NCBI RefSeq assembly: GCF_003672135.1
Contig: NC_039515.1
Span: forward strand, 11,842,001-11,906,000
DNA length: 64,000 nt
DNA from: Ooceraea biroi
Lineage: Eukaryota; Arthropoda; Insecta; Hymenoptera; Formicidae
Reading direction: 5' to 3'
In this document: positions 1 through 11,580 of the stretch, in pieces
How positions within the stretch are numbered: position 1 is the first letter of the stretch
How the letters are laid out: every line of letters begins with the position of its first letter
The notes under the pieces: model-generated
Database searches by the model: none
Seen by the model: only the letters and a program-made list of their open reading frames with translations
What the model was told of the DNA's origin: nothing
Program-made: the position numbers and the translations under genes

Positions 1-739
1 CAAACTGCGGGAGCATATTCTACCAGTGGAAATAAGAAAAAATTCTTATATCGAGTTTGCTTAGAAATGCTTTATTACAAAGTTATAAACCAATATTGAA
101 AAGAAATATGAGATAAGTAACAACGGAACATAGTGTAGAATTTGCAAGGTCGAAGATGTTTACGTTACGTGTATTCACATGTATTCATGTTCACTATGTT
201 GAAACGATTCAGTATGATTGTTACTTTCACAAGAGTAGCTGTTAGATTTCAATCGTCGTGTCAACTAGCAATTACTATCAGAATGCCAAAAGTGTTTTCA
301 AATGAGGAATACACCGATATTCATTTCGTGTACGGATTCTGTGACGGAAATGCACGAGCTGCCGTACGAGAGTATCAACGTAGATTTCCTAACAGGAGAG
401 TACCAGATAGATTTAAAGCAACGAATTACTAATTCAGTTACTGAGACGCAACAAAATTTTCAGGAATGTCGTACCGTAACAAATTCTGTACTACGTCGAT
501 GTCTAGCTTGCATCGATGTGCAAGGACAACATTTTGAAATGCGTCACTAAATCATTGCGTAGATAATTTTTATTTTTGTGAAAAAATCCGTTGTTACTTA
601 TCTCATATTTCTTTTCAATATTGGTTTATAACTTTGTAATAAAGCATTTCTAAGCAAACTCGATATAAGAATTTTTTCTTATTTCCACTAGTAGAATATG
701 CTCCCGCAGTTTGTCGGTTAAAACCCGGGACACCCTGTA
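1..739 (+). mobile_element. Miniature DUF4817-type DNA transposon, copy 1 (left end cut by window edge)
   Basis: Non-autonomous transposon with very long terminal inverted repeats. The first roughly 170 bases reappear reverse-complemented at about 570-739, ending in GGGACACCCTGTA before a TA run. Comparison with the complete copy at 8032-8796 shows that about 30 bases of the left end lie outside the window. The two copies differ at only a handful of bases, so the family moved recently. The interior carries fused remnants of the two ends of a transposase with no catalytic core. A TACAGGGTGTCCC terminus with TA flanks would fit an IS630/Tc1-like mechanism; that assignment is inference. Confidence 0.85.
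283..550 (+). pseudogene. Transposase remnant: DUF4817-like N-terminus joined to transposase C-terminus
   Basis: From the ATG at 283 the frame reads MPKVFSNEEYTDIHFVYGFC and then GNARAAVREYQRRFPNRRVP. This matches the DUF4817 helix-turn-helix domain seen at the N-terminus of many insect transposon proteins. The frame stops at 432. A second frame (about 425-550) ends in RRCLACIDVQGQHFE, which resembles the usual C-terminal tail of the same protein class (cysteine pair plus a GxHFE motif). The region encoding the catalytic domain is missing, so an internal deletion fused the two ends out of frame. The product cannot be an active transposase, although a short DNA-binding peptide of about 49 residues could still be made. 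Family recognition is from memory of the motif; the deletion and frame change are seen directly. Confidence 0.75.
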
Positions 740-756
740 TATATATATATATATAT
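738..756. repeat. (TA)n microsatellite
   Basis: An uninterrupted TA run directly abuts the right end of the first DUF4817-type element, so it contains the presumed TA target duplication and probably grew from it. It separates that element from the MITE-A copy that follows. Confidence 0.9.
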
Positions 757-1196
757 CAGATATCGGATGAAGTTCTAACCAACGCTCGTATGGAGATAGA
801 GCAGGTAAATTGAACCGAAAAGTCTTATATCGTTTTGCGATCTTCGTAATGATAAAAAAGTTATTAATTGATTAGATTTACAAATCTCGCGCGACGACAC
901 AGTAGGCGGAGTGCTCTGCTCTACGCTACACAGCACCGACCTATTAGAAAGTATTAGAGAAGATACCAGCGACACGTTATCCTTCCCCTTGTCACGTGAT
1001 CACGTGCATTGCTACGAGATACGGCTGCCGTGCCTAGAGAGCTCCGTCTATGATCTCGGAGCACTATAATGCGCTAATCAGTTAATAACTCTTTAATTAT
1101 TATGAACATTGTAAAACGATATAAGACTTTTCGATTCAATTCAACCCACTCAACTTCTATATGAGCGTTAGCTAAAATTTTACCGAATACCCAGTA
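755..1196. mobile_element. MITE-A copy 1 (inverted-repeat miniature element)
   Basis: The left arm (about 755-880) and right arm (about 1075-1196) are imperfect inverted repeats of each other. Shared blocks include AAAAGTCTTATATCGTTTT and the reverse complement of AGTTATTAACTGATTA. The termini read approximately TACTGGGTATTCGGTA. A second family member with the same layout and diverged arms lies at 7035-7484. There is no coding capacity. The middle contains two CACGTG E-boxes two bases apart (993-998 and 1001-1006). Exact ends are uncertain by a few bases because of the neighbouring TA run. Confidence 0.7.
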
Positions 1197-4100
1197 TATA
1201 GATATTTTTTATAATATTTTTCGCTCTCTCTAATATATTTCTTGATATTATTCTCTTATTCTCTTATTCTTTTCATTCTATCGTGATCAAGCATTTCTTG
1301 TACATAAACAGTATTACGTAGTTGTTTGTATGCTATGCGTGCATGTATGTGCAACATATCAATTCCTCGAACGATGCTACGATGTAAGTTTGGCGGAACC
1401 GTGCGATATACAACGAGAATAGGGTCGCATACGCAACGGGAGCAGTATCGTGCATATTCAACGGCGTACTGTGCACCATACAGGGAACAATGTTCTGCAA
1501 CACATGCGCGCCTTTGCGGACCGTTCCGAGCGCGAACTGTAAAGCCACGTTTTACTGGTCGTAAAGTCAATGAAGGTGGTCACGTTTGCCCTTTCAGCGT
1601 CTTCCATGGTGTCTAGGCGTCCATCGTCGATACCACCTAGGTAGCCTATGAAATTATGCTCGGTGGATTCATGAATATTTAAGCTCCAAAGGTCGCCATT
1701 GCTTCTTTCGAAAGGTCGGCTTCAACCGATCGCATCGTAAGGCGTGGGTGCAAGTGCAGCACATCGCGTTTCCTTTTTGCCAATGGCATGTTATCGGATC
1801 CCAAGTTGAACAATTACTTGGACGGCCTTAGTCCTTGAATATTTTAGTTTTATTTTATATCTCTTCTTTATTTAGTTGTTTATGCACTGAACTCAATACT
1901 AAGAAGCATGATTGTGCTTTTGTATATAATGGCAGTATAACTTTTAGTATTTTTGCAGTTCTTAATATTTTCATTATGATTATTAATTATAGCAATGCAC
2001 ATATTGCATCTATCTGCAAGCGTATGTTATATATCTTATCATTTTATATCTTTTTTTATGACTCTGACGATTTTAATTAAAGTTTGAGCTGTCAGGAAAT
2101 GAAATTAGGACGGAATCGAATCGATAGATGTAAGAAGAAGCTTGGTTCAAGAGAGAAGCTAAAAGTTTCAATATAGGAAGTGCGAATAAAATTTTATCTG
2201 CGAAAGGGTTCGATAAGTAGATTACTAGGTAAAGTCACGTTGTAGGATTCGTATAATTTAATCGTTATTACCCTACTTTAGTTCGATCGCTTTAATTAAG
2301 TCTTCTTAGTTATCCTCTGCTAGATAAGACGCAGAAGATATTTTTTAGTGAAACGTAAGTAACAGGCAAAATGTTAAAAAAAGACTGGAAGAGGTACAGT
2401 CAAATGCGGACTGCCTCTCTAATTAATGAACGCGGCTGGCAAGCGAGTTTTTTTAAAGTCAGGGAAAAAGTTGATTCGTTTTTCAAATTTATCGCACAAT
2501 GCATAGTTATGAATATTATCTTGGAACGTTTTAATTTATCAAATCATTCCCACCAATATTACTTTCATAACACAAAACATTAAAAACTTTAAACTATAGA
2601 TATCGAAAATGTGGTGTTTTAACTTAACAGTACAATTTAAAACAGAAGTATTTGACACATATCTCGAAATTTACGTCCTTCTGTATATGAGCCTAGATAT
2701 AACCCTTTTTGTTCTTCCGTGACCATTTATATAAAGGAATAGTAGAATCTCTTGTCCTTTCTCGGTTATGACCTTCGGACATAGTTGCCTGTTCTGTCAG
2801 CGAGCGATTTTTTTTGCTTTAGTCGAAGAGAAAAAAATTAACCCTTCCGACCTGCAAGCGGTTTCTTTATGGTTCTTGCTCTCAGAGAATATTTATGAGC
2901 GTCCATGGACCGCCGGGACATATATGTACGATAGCATGGTTTCCTGTAGGACTTCCGACAAGGATTTAAGTTTGGCTTACCAAGCATGTGGTTTTCGATG
3001 TTGCATTTTTATATTATCCAACTTTATTTCCGTGAAAGAAAATCGACTTTATTTCATCAACAAGTTGATGACACCTCATTTATTAAGAAATTCTTGCTAT
3101 TTTAATAATCTGGGTTTTAATCATCTGAAGACTATGTGTACATTAATTACATAAGCTTTTAGATATTTTATTTTGAAATGGTGGAATTCCCAAATCCAGA
3201 GTATCAACTTTCAAACAGACTCGCAGCATGGTCGTTACCATGTCGCGCACGGCTCGCTTCATTGGTCCCTCGAACGAGGTCCTGTGGTGTCCATGGGATC
3301 TACAGAAGGCGTGGACACAGCAGGTTCCAGGTTGGCATATGTAATGAAACTCTGTCTTAATTAGGCGATTTTAATGAAAATATCGGATGTATATGCGACT
3401 GCACTAATCGGTCATCACTTCGGACCCGAAAATTGGGGCCTGCTGAGAATGTTGTGACGATAGCGTCACATCGATATAAGGAGTAGCGTGGAACTTGGCT
3501 TTGATTTTAATTAAAGGCTCGCGCGACTGCTGCCATTTTTTTGCGCATGCAGTCCCCAACGGAATAATTAGCATAAGCGAATGGACGTGCTGAGCTTGCG
3601 TGAGAACCGGACGAAGCTCGTTTCGGGTAAATAGCGAATGACTGAGGAGAATGTTACAACTTAACGCATAACCTGGCTCATATCACGCAAATGAGGTCCG
3701 CGAAAATCTGCAGAGTGACATGGAGACTGTAATTCGGATTCGAAAGTTCTCCAATCGTTTTATGTATACACAGTTTGATCTTGCGTTTATATCGAATAAT
3801 ATGCATACGAAGTGTGTTTCAAGAGATCTTCGGGGAGAAATCGAAAAAGACTAAAATTCCTCTTGTGACATCGTCGGATTTTATTAAGACAATATTCTAT
3901 TTATAATCTTATGCGCGATTCTTCAAGTTCTTTATACGCCGGTTTCAAAGATTATATAAATATATGTATATGTGAAAATAGGATATTTGATAAAAGAAGT
4001 TCATTTAATAAAAGAAGTAATAAAAGCGTATTATGTGATCACAATTTTTCGATTAAGTCATCAGTATTGTTATTAGAAATTTTACTATTACAAAATTAGA

Positions 4101-7034
4101 CTGAATCTCAGTTAGATCTCGGAAAATTGTTTTGAATAATAATCACATTGAAATTTCAATGGCGAATAAAAGAAGCATAAAGAATTGAGAAGATAAAATG
4201 TTTTTAAAATTTGGAGTTAACAATGTTTATGTACGATAAACATAGATATTTCTATCGATCCGATAAGTACAATATAGATTGAATGAACGTTTGTCTTTAT
4301 TGATACATGCTGTTCGATTTTGTAACATTGACCTAAGAAAGCCAAAGAAATTCTAGTTGATCACAAGGGGCGTGGCTCGCTCAGTTGACTTCCAATCCGA
4401 AAGGAACTGTTCGCTATACACACCGGTATGTGACTTGAATTTATCTGATGAAACAAACGACTCGGCAAATTTACTATTTGTGAATGGCAGACTCCGTAAA
4501 ATAAAATTCTCTTACTTTCGTTGCTTTTACTTTCCGTCGCGCATTTTAGCGTACGTTTAAACTTGCAATAAGTTAGCGCGCCAACGTAGTGTAAAAATAA
4601 AACCCGTTTTACGCGGGGAAACCGAGCGATATCGATATCAAACAGTGTGATACCGATAACTCACGTGATATTACAATGCTTGATCATGCTGTAAAAAAAA
4701 ACACTCGACTACGGGATGCACACGGTAACGATATATTGCCGTTTTTTTCCCCCACTCACGCAGTTATCCGCGATTTTACAAGGTATGCATACGTACAGTT
4801 ACAGCTTGAGAGTATAAATTGTGCAATATTACGGCGAGTAATGCATTTAAACGCGCAAAGTAAAGTTTCTAATTAAGGGCCCCTCGAGCGTGCACCGGAG
4901 GATAAGACCGAGGGAATCGCGAAATATTACGAGGCACCGAACGGATAACGACCCTGCTAGCTCCGCGAATAAACGTTGGACTCTCTCTCGTCTCCCCTCC
5001 TACCCAGTTCCCCTCTTATCCCTCCCACGCTTCGAACTTCGAGTGGAACTAATGAACCGTACGCAACGCAATTACGCCAGCCGCTTCCACGAGAATCCTT
5101 ACGCGAGTTGCTCCTCCATCTTCCTTTTCCTTCGGCCGATTCCTTTCACGGCGCTTGAGGGCTCGTAAATATGACAGGATCGCGGCTAACCGACGTCGTT
5201 ATCGATATCGTCTTATCTTCCTACTTGAATACTCCTCCCTGTATCAACCGACCAATCCACCATCGCCGTCGGCCACGAGACTCGAGCGGAAGTGTAAAAA
5301 CTGCATTTTACGACGAGAGCTGCGCTCTCACCTCTCGTAAACAAAGTTTAGTAAATTAATTCGGAGCTATGTAAATGTGCGGCTTATACTCTGGATACCT
5401 TTTGCGCGTGTATTCAGCGTTGTTGCGATCTTATTTACTGCAAGTTATTTATTCCAACAGCGGTATCTTCGATAAAAATCACCAGCAGTGGTAGCATGGA
5501 ATATGAGGTATGCCGTAATTATTTTCGTATGTATGACTAAAAATAAAGAAAAATATGCTTTATAAAATTTAAGAAAAACTGAAAATTAAATTTATGAAAA
5601 TGTCGCATAAAACGTATTATTTCACAAATATTAATGTTAGATGTTTTAGAAATTATTGTGAACATATTATATATTTATAATACATTTTTAGATATTATCA
5701 ATTTTTAAATTACAATAGCATAATTAGTAAAACCGTCACAAAGAAGTGTTAGAAGTGTAAATTATGTGATACTTTTCAATAATTATTATTAAGTTGCTAG
5801 TCATTTGCAGCTTACTTGTTAACATACTTTATTTGTTAGAGTATAGAGTAGTTTTATTTGTTGTTACAAAACTATTCAACACACACATAAAACATTGTGT
5901 CCATATGTTAAAATTTTCTTGTGTTGCCACATTTTGATTACTACTTCAATATAAAATTAATATACAACGGATGTGTTATTTTTATAACGTTTTTATATGT
6001 TACATTTATGTCAACTTCATAACTTAACACTTGTGTATGTCTCTTAGAAATGGAATATTATTTTGAGTGCTTTTAACACAATTATTTTAAACAATCAACA
6101 GTCTTAAAGTCAAATGTTCTATCAACATTTCTGATAAGTTATTGTAACTACTCTTCCATGTAGGTTTTAATTAATTTGTATGTTATTTTTACATCACACT
6201 TAAAATCACAATAACAAAAATAAATGTAAAGTATTGTGTTAATTACTTAACATCTCTAGTTTGTCAATAAGTAACACACGAAAAGTGAGTTACTTTAACT
6301 TAAAATTTAGAGTGAACTTTCTGGGACATGCAAAAAATGTTAAAACTACTAACATTTTAGTTCACATCATTATCATATCATTAATGTTCATCTATTATGA
6401 ATTTATTTATTCACTAACTATTAATAAGATAAAGTTTTTAAATTAAAGGCCGAATTTCTTTGTGTAAAGTTTGTGCATTCATATCAGTCAGTTTCAAAGT
6501 TTGTCGTCCGCGTAATACTCATGTATTATCCTGATATGAGAGTCAAGCGCTGATATGTGTCGAATACGAACAGCAGAAATTCATTGATTGGGTTATATTT
6601 TATCACGAAAGGTCGAATAGTTTGAAAGCGACAAGTTTCTGCGGATATTCGTAAATATTTAACATGAAACCACACGTCGGAGTGCGGATTTTCTGTATTT
6701 TAAGACTAGTAAGGAGTCAAACAAATCGTGTAGTCTTTCGTTTCTGTGGAAACGATTCCTTAACTGTTAGCCAATGCTAATATTTTGCGATGTTGTTTTC
6801 GATAATCTACCATCGCTTGTATAATTTTTCCGTTTTTTCGACGTAACAAATCTGTCTGAAAATAGTATACGTTCGAATCATTCTATGGTAAAATGTAATT
6901 TAAAGAAAGAAGTTTTAGAATGCGCGCATCAAATTTAAGATAAATTAGCAGTTATTTATCTAGGAGTACACTTATTCATAATCATCTCTATGACCGCTGT
7001 CGTGTTACATAAAACGTGATAGAAAATCGTATGT
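1197..7034. other. Unannotated host DNA, no gene recognised
   Basis: This stretch mixes AT-rich DNA with a GC-richer block around 4860-5330. The longest ATG-started frame is 2768-3154 (128 codons, plus strand, beginning MTFGHSCLFCQRAIFF). It resembles nothing I know, and a frame of this length is expected by chance in 64 kb. Overlapping frames on both strands at 1256-1616 are mutual shadows. Around 5800-6450 the sequence is very AT-rich with many TGTTAA/TTAACA words, but I could not find element ends. A short inverted repeat, GTGACGATAGCGTCAC, occurs near 3455. Confidence 0.5.
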
Positions 7035-7484
7035 TACATGGGCTGTCCGGTAATGACAGCCATCTTAGCCAACGCTCACGAGGAAGTAGAATGGGATGAG
7101 TTGAATCGAGAAATCCTATATCATTTTGCAATCTTTGCAATAATAAAAGAGTTATTAATTGATTAACATTTGTAAACCAAAGCGCGTTTTGCACAGCAGC
7201 AGTATCTCGTAGCAACGTTAGTGAATACGCAGTAATAGAAAGAATAACGCGTCTCTAGTATCTTTTTCTAATATTTTCTGATAGGTTAGTATCTATGCAG
7301 CATAGACTAAACCGCTTCGCCTATTGCCTCGATGCACGAGACGCATTCAAATTTGCAAATCTAATCAATTAATAACTCTTTTATTATTGCAAAGATCGCA
7401 AAGACGGTATAGGGCCTTTCTGTTCAAGTTAAACCACTCTATCTCCATCAAGTGTTGACTAGGTCATTACCGGATACCTTGTAT
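7035..7484. mobile_element. MITE-A copy 2
   Basis: This has the same architecture as the element at 755-1196. A left arm begins near GGGCTGTCCGGTAATGAC, and a right arm ends with the complement of a TATCCGGTAATGACC terminus. The arms share AGTTATTAATTGATTA-type and TTATTATTGCAAAGAT-type blocks in inverted order. The middle has no coding sequence. The arms differ clearly from those of copy 1, so this family is older than the DUF4817-type miniatures. TA lies near both ends. Confidence 0.7.
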
Positions 7485-8031
7485 AGTTGTGTGCTTGGGA
7501 CATGGTGTCTAAAATGCGTCGAGTGATATCAATTGCAACGAGTAAGGTTAAACACTCGCGTCACGGTCCGTGGCCGAAACTGTAAGGAACGTAGTGCGCC
7601 ATCGCGCGTGGCGTTGTCGAACTCGTAAAAAAACGGGCTTGCGGACGAAGAGCATAACATCTGTTTACGATGGTCGCATAAAATTCCCTCTCGGATGGCA
7701 TGCGAGCATGAATGAAGGCGGTACGTGTCGTAGGAACGGCAGCCAGTCAACCGGCCGAGGGAACGAGCGATTACGCAAGCGGCCGACTTTACGAGCAAAC
7801 GCGAAACGGTATCTCTCTGGCTTTAGACACAGACAGTCTCCAGACAAGAACGGCGATGACCTGTGCAATGCATGCCATTATCATGATCTCAATGATGAAA
7901 ATACTCGAGTCCACCAGTTGCTTGAGTGGCAAAATAACGCATAACGATCTGCTTCTGAGTTCGTATACCTTGAATATAGTATAATTTAATAATTAAAATT
8001 TTACTTGAAAATTCTCTTTGAATTTCTGTTA
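7485..8031. other. Short host segment between MITE-A and the DUF4817-type element
   Basis: This is GC-richer DNA (about 7530-7880) with overlapping open frames on both strands, none of them recognisable. It becomes AT-rich before the next transposon. Simultaneous opening of several frames in GC-richer DNA is not evidence for a gene. Confidence 0.4.
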
Positions 8032-8796
8032 TACAGGGTGTCCCGGGTTTTAACCGACAAACTGCGGGAGCATATTCTACCAGTGGAAATAAGAAAAAAT
8101 TCTTATATCGAGTTTGCTTAGAAATGCTTTATTACAAAGTTATAAACCAATATTGAAAAGAAATATGAGATAAGTAACAACGGAACATAGTGTAGAATTT
8201 GCAAGGTCGAAGATGTTTACGTTATGTGTATTCACATGTATTCATGTTCACTATGTTGAAACGATTCAGTATGATTGTTACTTTCACAACAGTAGTTGTT
8301 AGATTTTAATCGTCGTGTCAACTAGCAATTACTATCAGAATGCCAAAAGTGTTTTCAAATGAGGAATACACCGATATTCATTTCGTGTACGGATTCTGTG
8401 ACGGAAATGCACGAGCCGCCGTACGAGAGTATCAACGTAGATTTCCTAACAGGAGAGTACCAGATAGATTTAAAGCAACGAATTACTAATTCAGTTACTG
8501 AGACGCAACAAAATTTTCAGGAATGTCGTACCGTAACAAATTCTGTACTACGTCGATGTCTAGCTTGCATCGATGTGCAAGGACAACATTTTGAAATGCG
8601 TCACTAAATCATTGCGTAGATAATTTTTATTTTTGTGAAAAAATCCGTTGTTACTTATCTCGTATTTCTTTTCAATATTGGTTTATAACTTTGTAATAAA
8701 GCATTTCTAAGCAAACTCGATATAAGAATTTTTTCTTATTTCCACTAGTAGAATATGCTCCCGCAGTTTGTCGGTTAAAACCCGGGACACCCTGTA
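8032..8796 (+). mobile_element. Miniature DUF4817-type DNA transposon, copy 2 (complete)
   Basis: A complete element of about 765 bp, bounded by TACAGGGTGTCCCGGG at the left and its reverse complement at the right, with TA on each side. The terminal inverted repeats extend about 170-200 bases and are nearly perfect. Sequence and orientation match copy 1 at the window start, with differences at only a few positions (for example GCTGCC versus GCCGCC inside the coding remnant, and CATATTTC versus CGTATTTC in the right arm). Both termini are intact, so it could be mobilised in trans if a full-length relative exists in the genome. Confidence 0.88.
8340..8607 (+). pseudogene. Transposase remnant in DUF4817-type copy 2
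   Basis: This carries the same fused remnant as copy 1. An ATG at 8340 opens the helix-turn-helix (VFSNEEYTDIHFVYGFCDGN), which closes at 8489. The C-terminal tail ending QGQHFEMRH lies in the next frame and stops at 8607. The deletion join and frame change are identical in both copies, so they were present in the parent miniature before it spread. No catalytic residues remain. Confidence 0.75.
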
Positions 8797-9980
8797 TATA
8801 AATAAAAGAATGACGCAAGACTTATTATACGAATAGTTTCAAACTTCAAGAACAGTGACTTGCACTATTGATAATAAAGAAGCAATATGGAAGCGACGGG
8901 GAATGGAATTGTCGCTTAGATAAAGGAATAACAAGAATTGGAATTTAATTGTTGATTTTTCCAATCAGGTTTTATTGGAGTTAAACGTTTTACATTATAT
9001 ATACGCGCAGTTCTCTTGGCAATAACTGCAATGACCCGCATAGTGCGAACTGTGATGACCTTAATAATGAAATGTATAGTAAGCTGAAGAAAACATTAAG
9101 CATCCCTCTTTCCATTGCAACATGAATAATCAATAATAATCAATAATAACGATAGCATTGGAGTTTTCTTTTGTTTTAGAAATAATATCGTAGCTATATA
9201 TCATCGCATTAAACGAATGATAAGGATTCTGTGCTGCGTAAAAGGACAGAATATATTGCACGCTTATAGAACAGTATGACTATACATTGTTACAATGACA
9301 GAAACATGATAATAGACATCGACGCTAAGAAAATGATATAAAACGCTGCTATTATAAAAAATCTTTTCCCTTTTTCTTGCTTGATCACTTGATCAGCATT
9401 CATAAACTGGACTTTGAAATTTGAATCATTCTTAGGTTGACACTTCAGGGATTATGTTATTCTATTTCTGTAAATCAATGCATATCTTTCGCTTTGATTC
9501 ATAAATTATTGGATCAGTTCAACCGATCACATAAACTAGGCAAATCAATATATGCACTTGACAGAATAAGTTATCGTGCAAAGTAATGATTACGTGGACA
9601 ATAAACCTCATGAATAGACGGCGCCCAGACAGCAATGTAGCTTTACCGCTGCCTATGATAACCTACATTATGACCCAAGAGAATGTATGAAGAATTGTAA
9701 TATCCGACTTTATAGCTTCAACGGATTTAATTAACCTTTTGTTTAACGTTTTGTCTGCATGTTTCAAAGATTGTTTTTATGCCAAAAAATGAAACAGGTC
9801 AGAAACAACGAGTAACTAGGGTGTGATTGAATTTATTGTAAATTGTACTTATTGTCAGTCACAGAATAAATGGACTACACTTTTCAGCATTTTTACAAAG
9901 ATGTTGCTTGAACACTTTATTCACTTGGTCAGTAGTGATGGCTTCCGGATAGATACCGCGTTCCATGACGGCTTGGTGCC
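8797..9980. other. AT-rich host DNA, no gene recognised
   Basis: I see no coding region, RNA gene or complete repeat here. It contains a short AATAATC tandem near 9125-9150. From about 9815 it runs into a stretch that may belong to a retroelement end carrying the hammerhead-like motif described next. Confidence 0.4.
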
Positions 9981-10014
9981 GACGTTTCGCAGACATTGCA
10001 GTCCGCATCATCAG
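9981..10014 (-). ncRNA. Hammerhead-ribozyme-like core, probable Penelope-like retroelement fragment
   Basis: Read on the minus strand, the sequence gives CTGATGA, one spacer base, a hairpin GCGGAC-TGCAAT-GTCTGC (six pairs with one G-U), and then GAAAC followed by GTC. CTGATGA ... GAAAC is the conserved core of the hammerhead ribozyme, and this compact layout is the one known from the terminal regions of Penelope-like elements. Stem I looks weak: only about three pairs can be drawn between the bases before CTGATGA and those after GTC. The copy may therefore be degenerate or need a partner. No reverse transcriptase or GIY-YIG frame is seen nearby, so the element is a fragment. Confidence 0.5.
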
Positions 10015-10293
10015 GACTGAGCCCCGATACTTATTCATTTGGTATTCTGTACTGAGTGGTCCAAGAAACGTGCTATTTTAGAAACGTTGTTATTTGCTCT
10101 TCTTTATTTTCTATATTGATGAAGTTCATGACGTCCTACATAGTCAAATTAATTTTCATCTTATCAATCATATGCCGTATTGTTCTGTGAATAAGTAAAC
10201 GTGTAATAGTACACTAAGGTGCATTGATTCGCGTGGTAGCAAATATTTATATTAATATTTATTAATATTACTATATATAATAATATATATATA

Positions 10294-11580
10294 TTGGGTC
10301 ATTAAGTATGAAACTTTACAAATAGAACATAAACTTTTGCATTTTTTGGCACATGGACATGATTTATTTTCAATCGAAGTATGCGCCCATGTTATCTACA
10401 CACTTCTGCCATTTTAGTGGTAGTTGGTCTATGCCTCTACTATAGAAGCCAGGAGTACGGGAATCGATGAAGTCGCGGAAGGCTGTTTCGACTGCCTGTT
10501 GAGAATTGAAGAATTTTCCCACCAACAAGTTGTCCAAATTCCGGAAGAAGTGATAGTCGGTAGGTGATAGATCTGGTGAATATGGTGGATGACGGAGAGT
10601 TTCCAATTCCAACTCCTGTAGCTTTGCCACGGTCAGTCGTGCAGTGTGCGGTCGAGCGTTATCATGCAACAGGATTGGCATTGACCGATTGACCAATTTC
10701 GGTTGTTTAATAGCAAGTTGTTGCATCATTTCGTCCAGTTGCTTGCAATATACTTCAGCCGTTATCGATGTACCAGGTTTCATAAAGTTGTAGTAGATAA
10801 CACCTGGACCTGGACCACCAAACAGTCACCATAAGCTTCTTCTGTGTAATGTTGGGTTTCGCGTGATGCCTCGGTGGTTCATCAGCGTTCAACCACTGAT
10901 GTGAGCGTTTACGATTGTCGTAGAGTATCCACTTTTCATCGCAGGTCACAATTCGATTCAAAAAAGATCCATTTTTGTGACGGGAAAGCAAAGAAAGGGA
11001 AGCCTCTAGACGTTGCGCCTGCTGCGCATCGGTCAATTCGTGCGGGACCCATTTGTCCAACTTCTCTATCTTACCAATTGCAGCTAAATGAACCAATATG
11101 GTGAGTATGGAAACATTGAATATCGATGCCAATTCACGTGTACTTTGAGATGGATCGGACTCTACTACGGCTCTCAAGTGATCATTATCCACCTTCGTCT
11201 TTGGTCTTCCACGTGGCTCATTAGCGAGGCTGAAATCTCCATCTCTGAAGTTTTTGAACCAATTGCCCATCGTTGCTTTAGTAGTTGAACCTTCACCAAA
11301 TACAGCGTTGATATTACGAGCTGTCTCCGACACTGTGATTCCACGGCGGAATTCATATTCATAAATCACACGAATTTTGGACTTTTCCATAGTTCTATAA
11401 AAAAGAATCCACCAATAAAACTAATGAAGATATTTGAACAAACAAATATGACATTTGAAGAGCGAACATACATCTATCACACTAACCTAACCTGATACTG
11501 ACGTCTGGCGCCAAATTTGAGATAACAAATGTTAAAGATGGCGCTTTTACATTTGTAAAGTTTCATACTTAATGACCCAA
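10294..11580 (-). mobile_element. Mariner-1, copy 1, full length
   Basis: A 1287-bp mariner flanked by TA on both sides. It has perfect 30-bp terminal inverted repeats starting TTGGGTCATTAAGTATGAAA. The single transposase gene runs on the minus strand between them. Element length, TA target, TIR length and the DD34D signature are all typical of the mariner family. It is inserted in the AT-rich middle of MITE-B. The perfect TIRs and nearly open reading frame imply a young element. Confidence 0.95.
10370..11390 (-). pseudogene. Mariner transposase, one frameshift (mariner-1 copy 1)
   Basis: Encodes a transposase of about 340 residues, which cuts and pastes the element at TA sites. The ATG at 11390 starts MEKSKIRVIYEYEFRRGITV. 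The N-terminal helix-turn-helix DNA-binding region extends to about residue 110, followed by the family motif WVPHELTDAQQ. The catalytic triad is complete: D in TCDEKWILYD, D in LLHDNARPHTA, and D in SPTDYHFF, exactly 34 residues after the second. The frame stays open to about 10806, where one extra G relative to copy 2 (CCTGGACCTGG versus CCTGACCTGG) shifts it. The C-terminal part then continues in the next frame and ends normally at NMGAYFD. If the extra base is a sequencing error, the gene is intact. Confidence 0.85.

Noticed and set aside
2768..3154. 128-codon ATG-started frame
   Set aside because: Only one ORF of this size in the region, no recognised motif, no splice or promoter context; length is within chance expectation for 64 kb.
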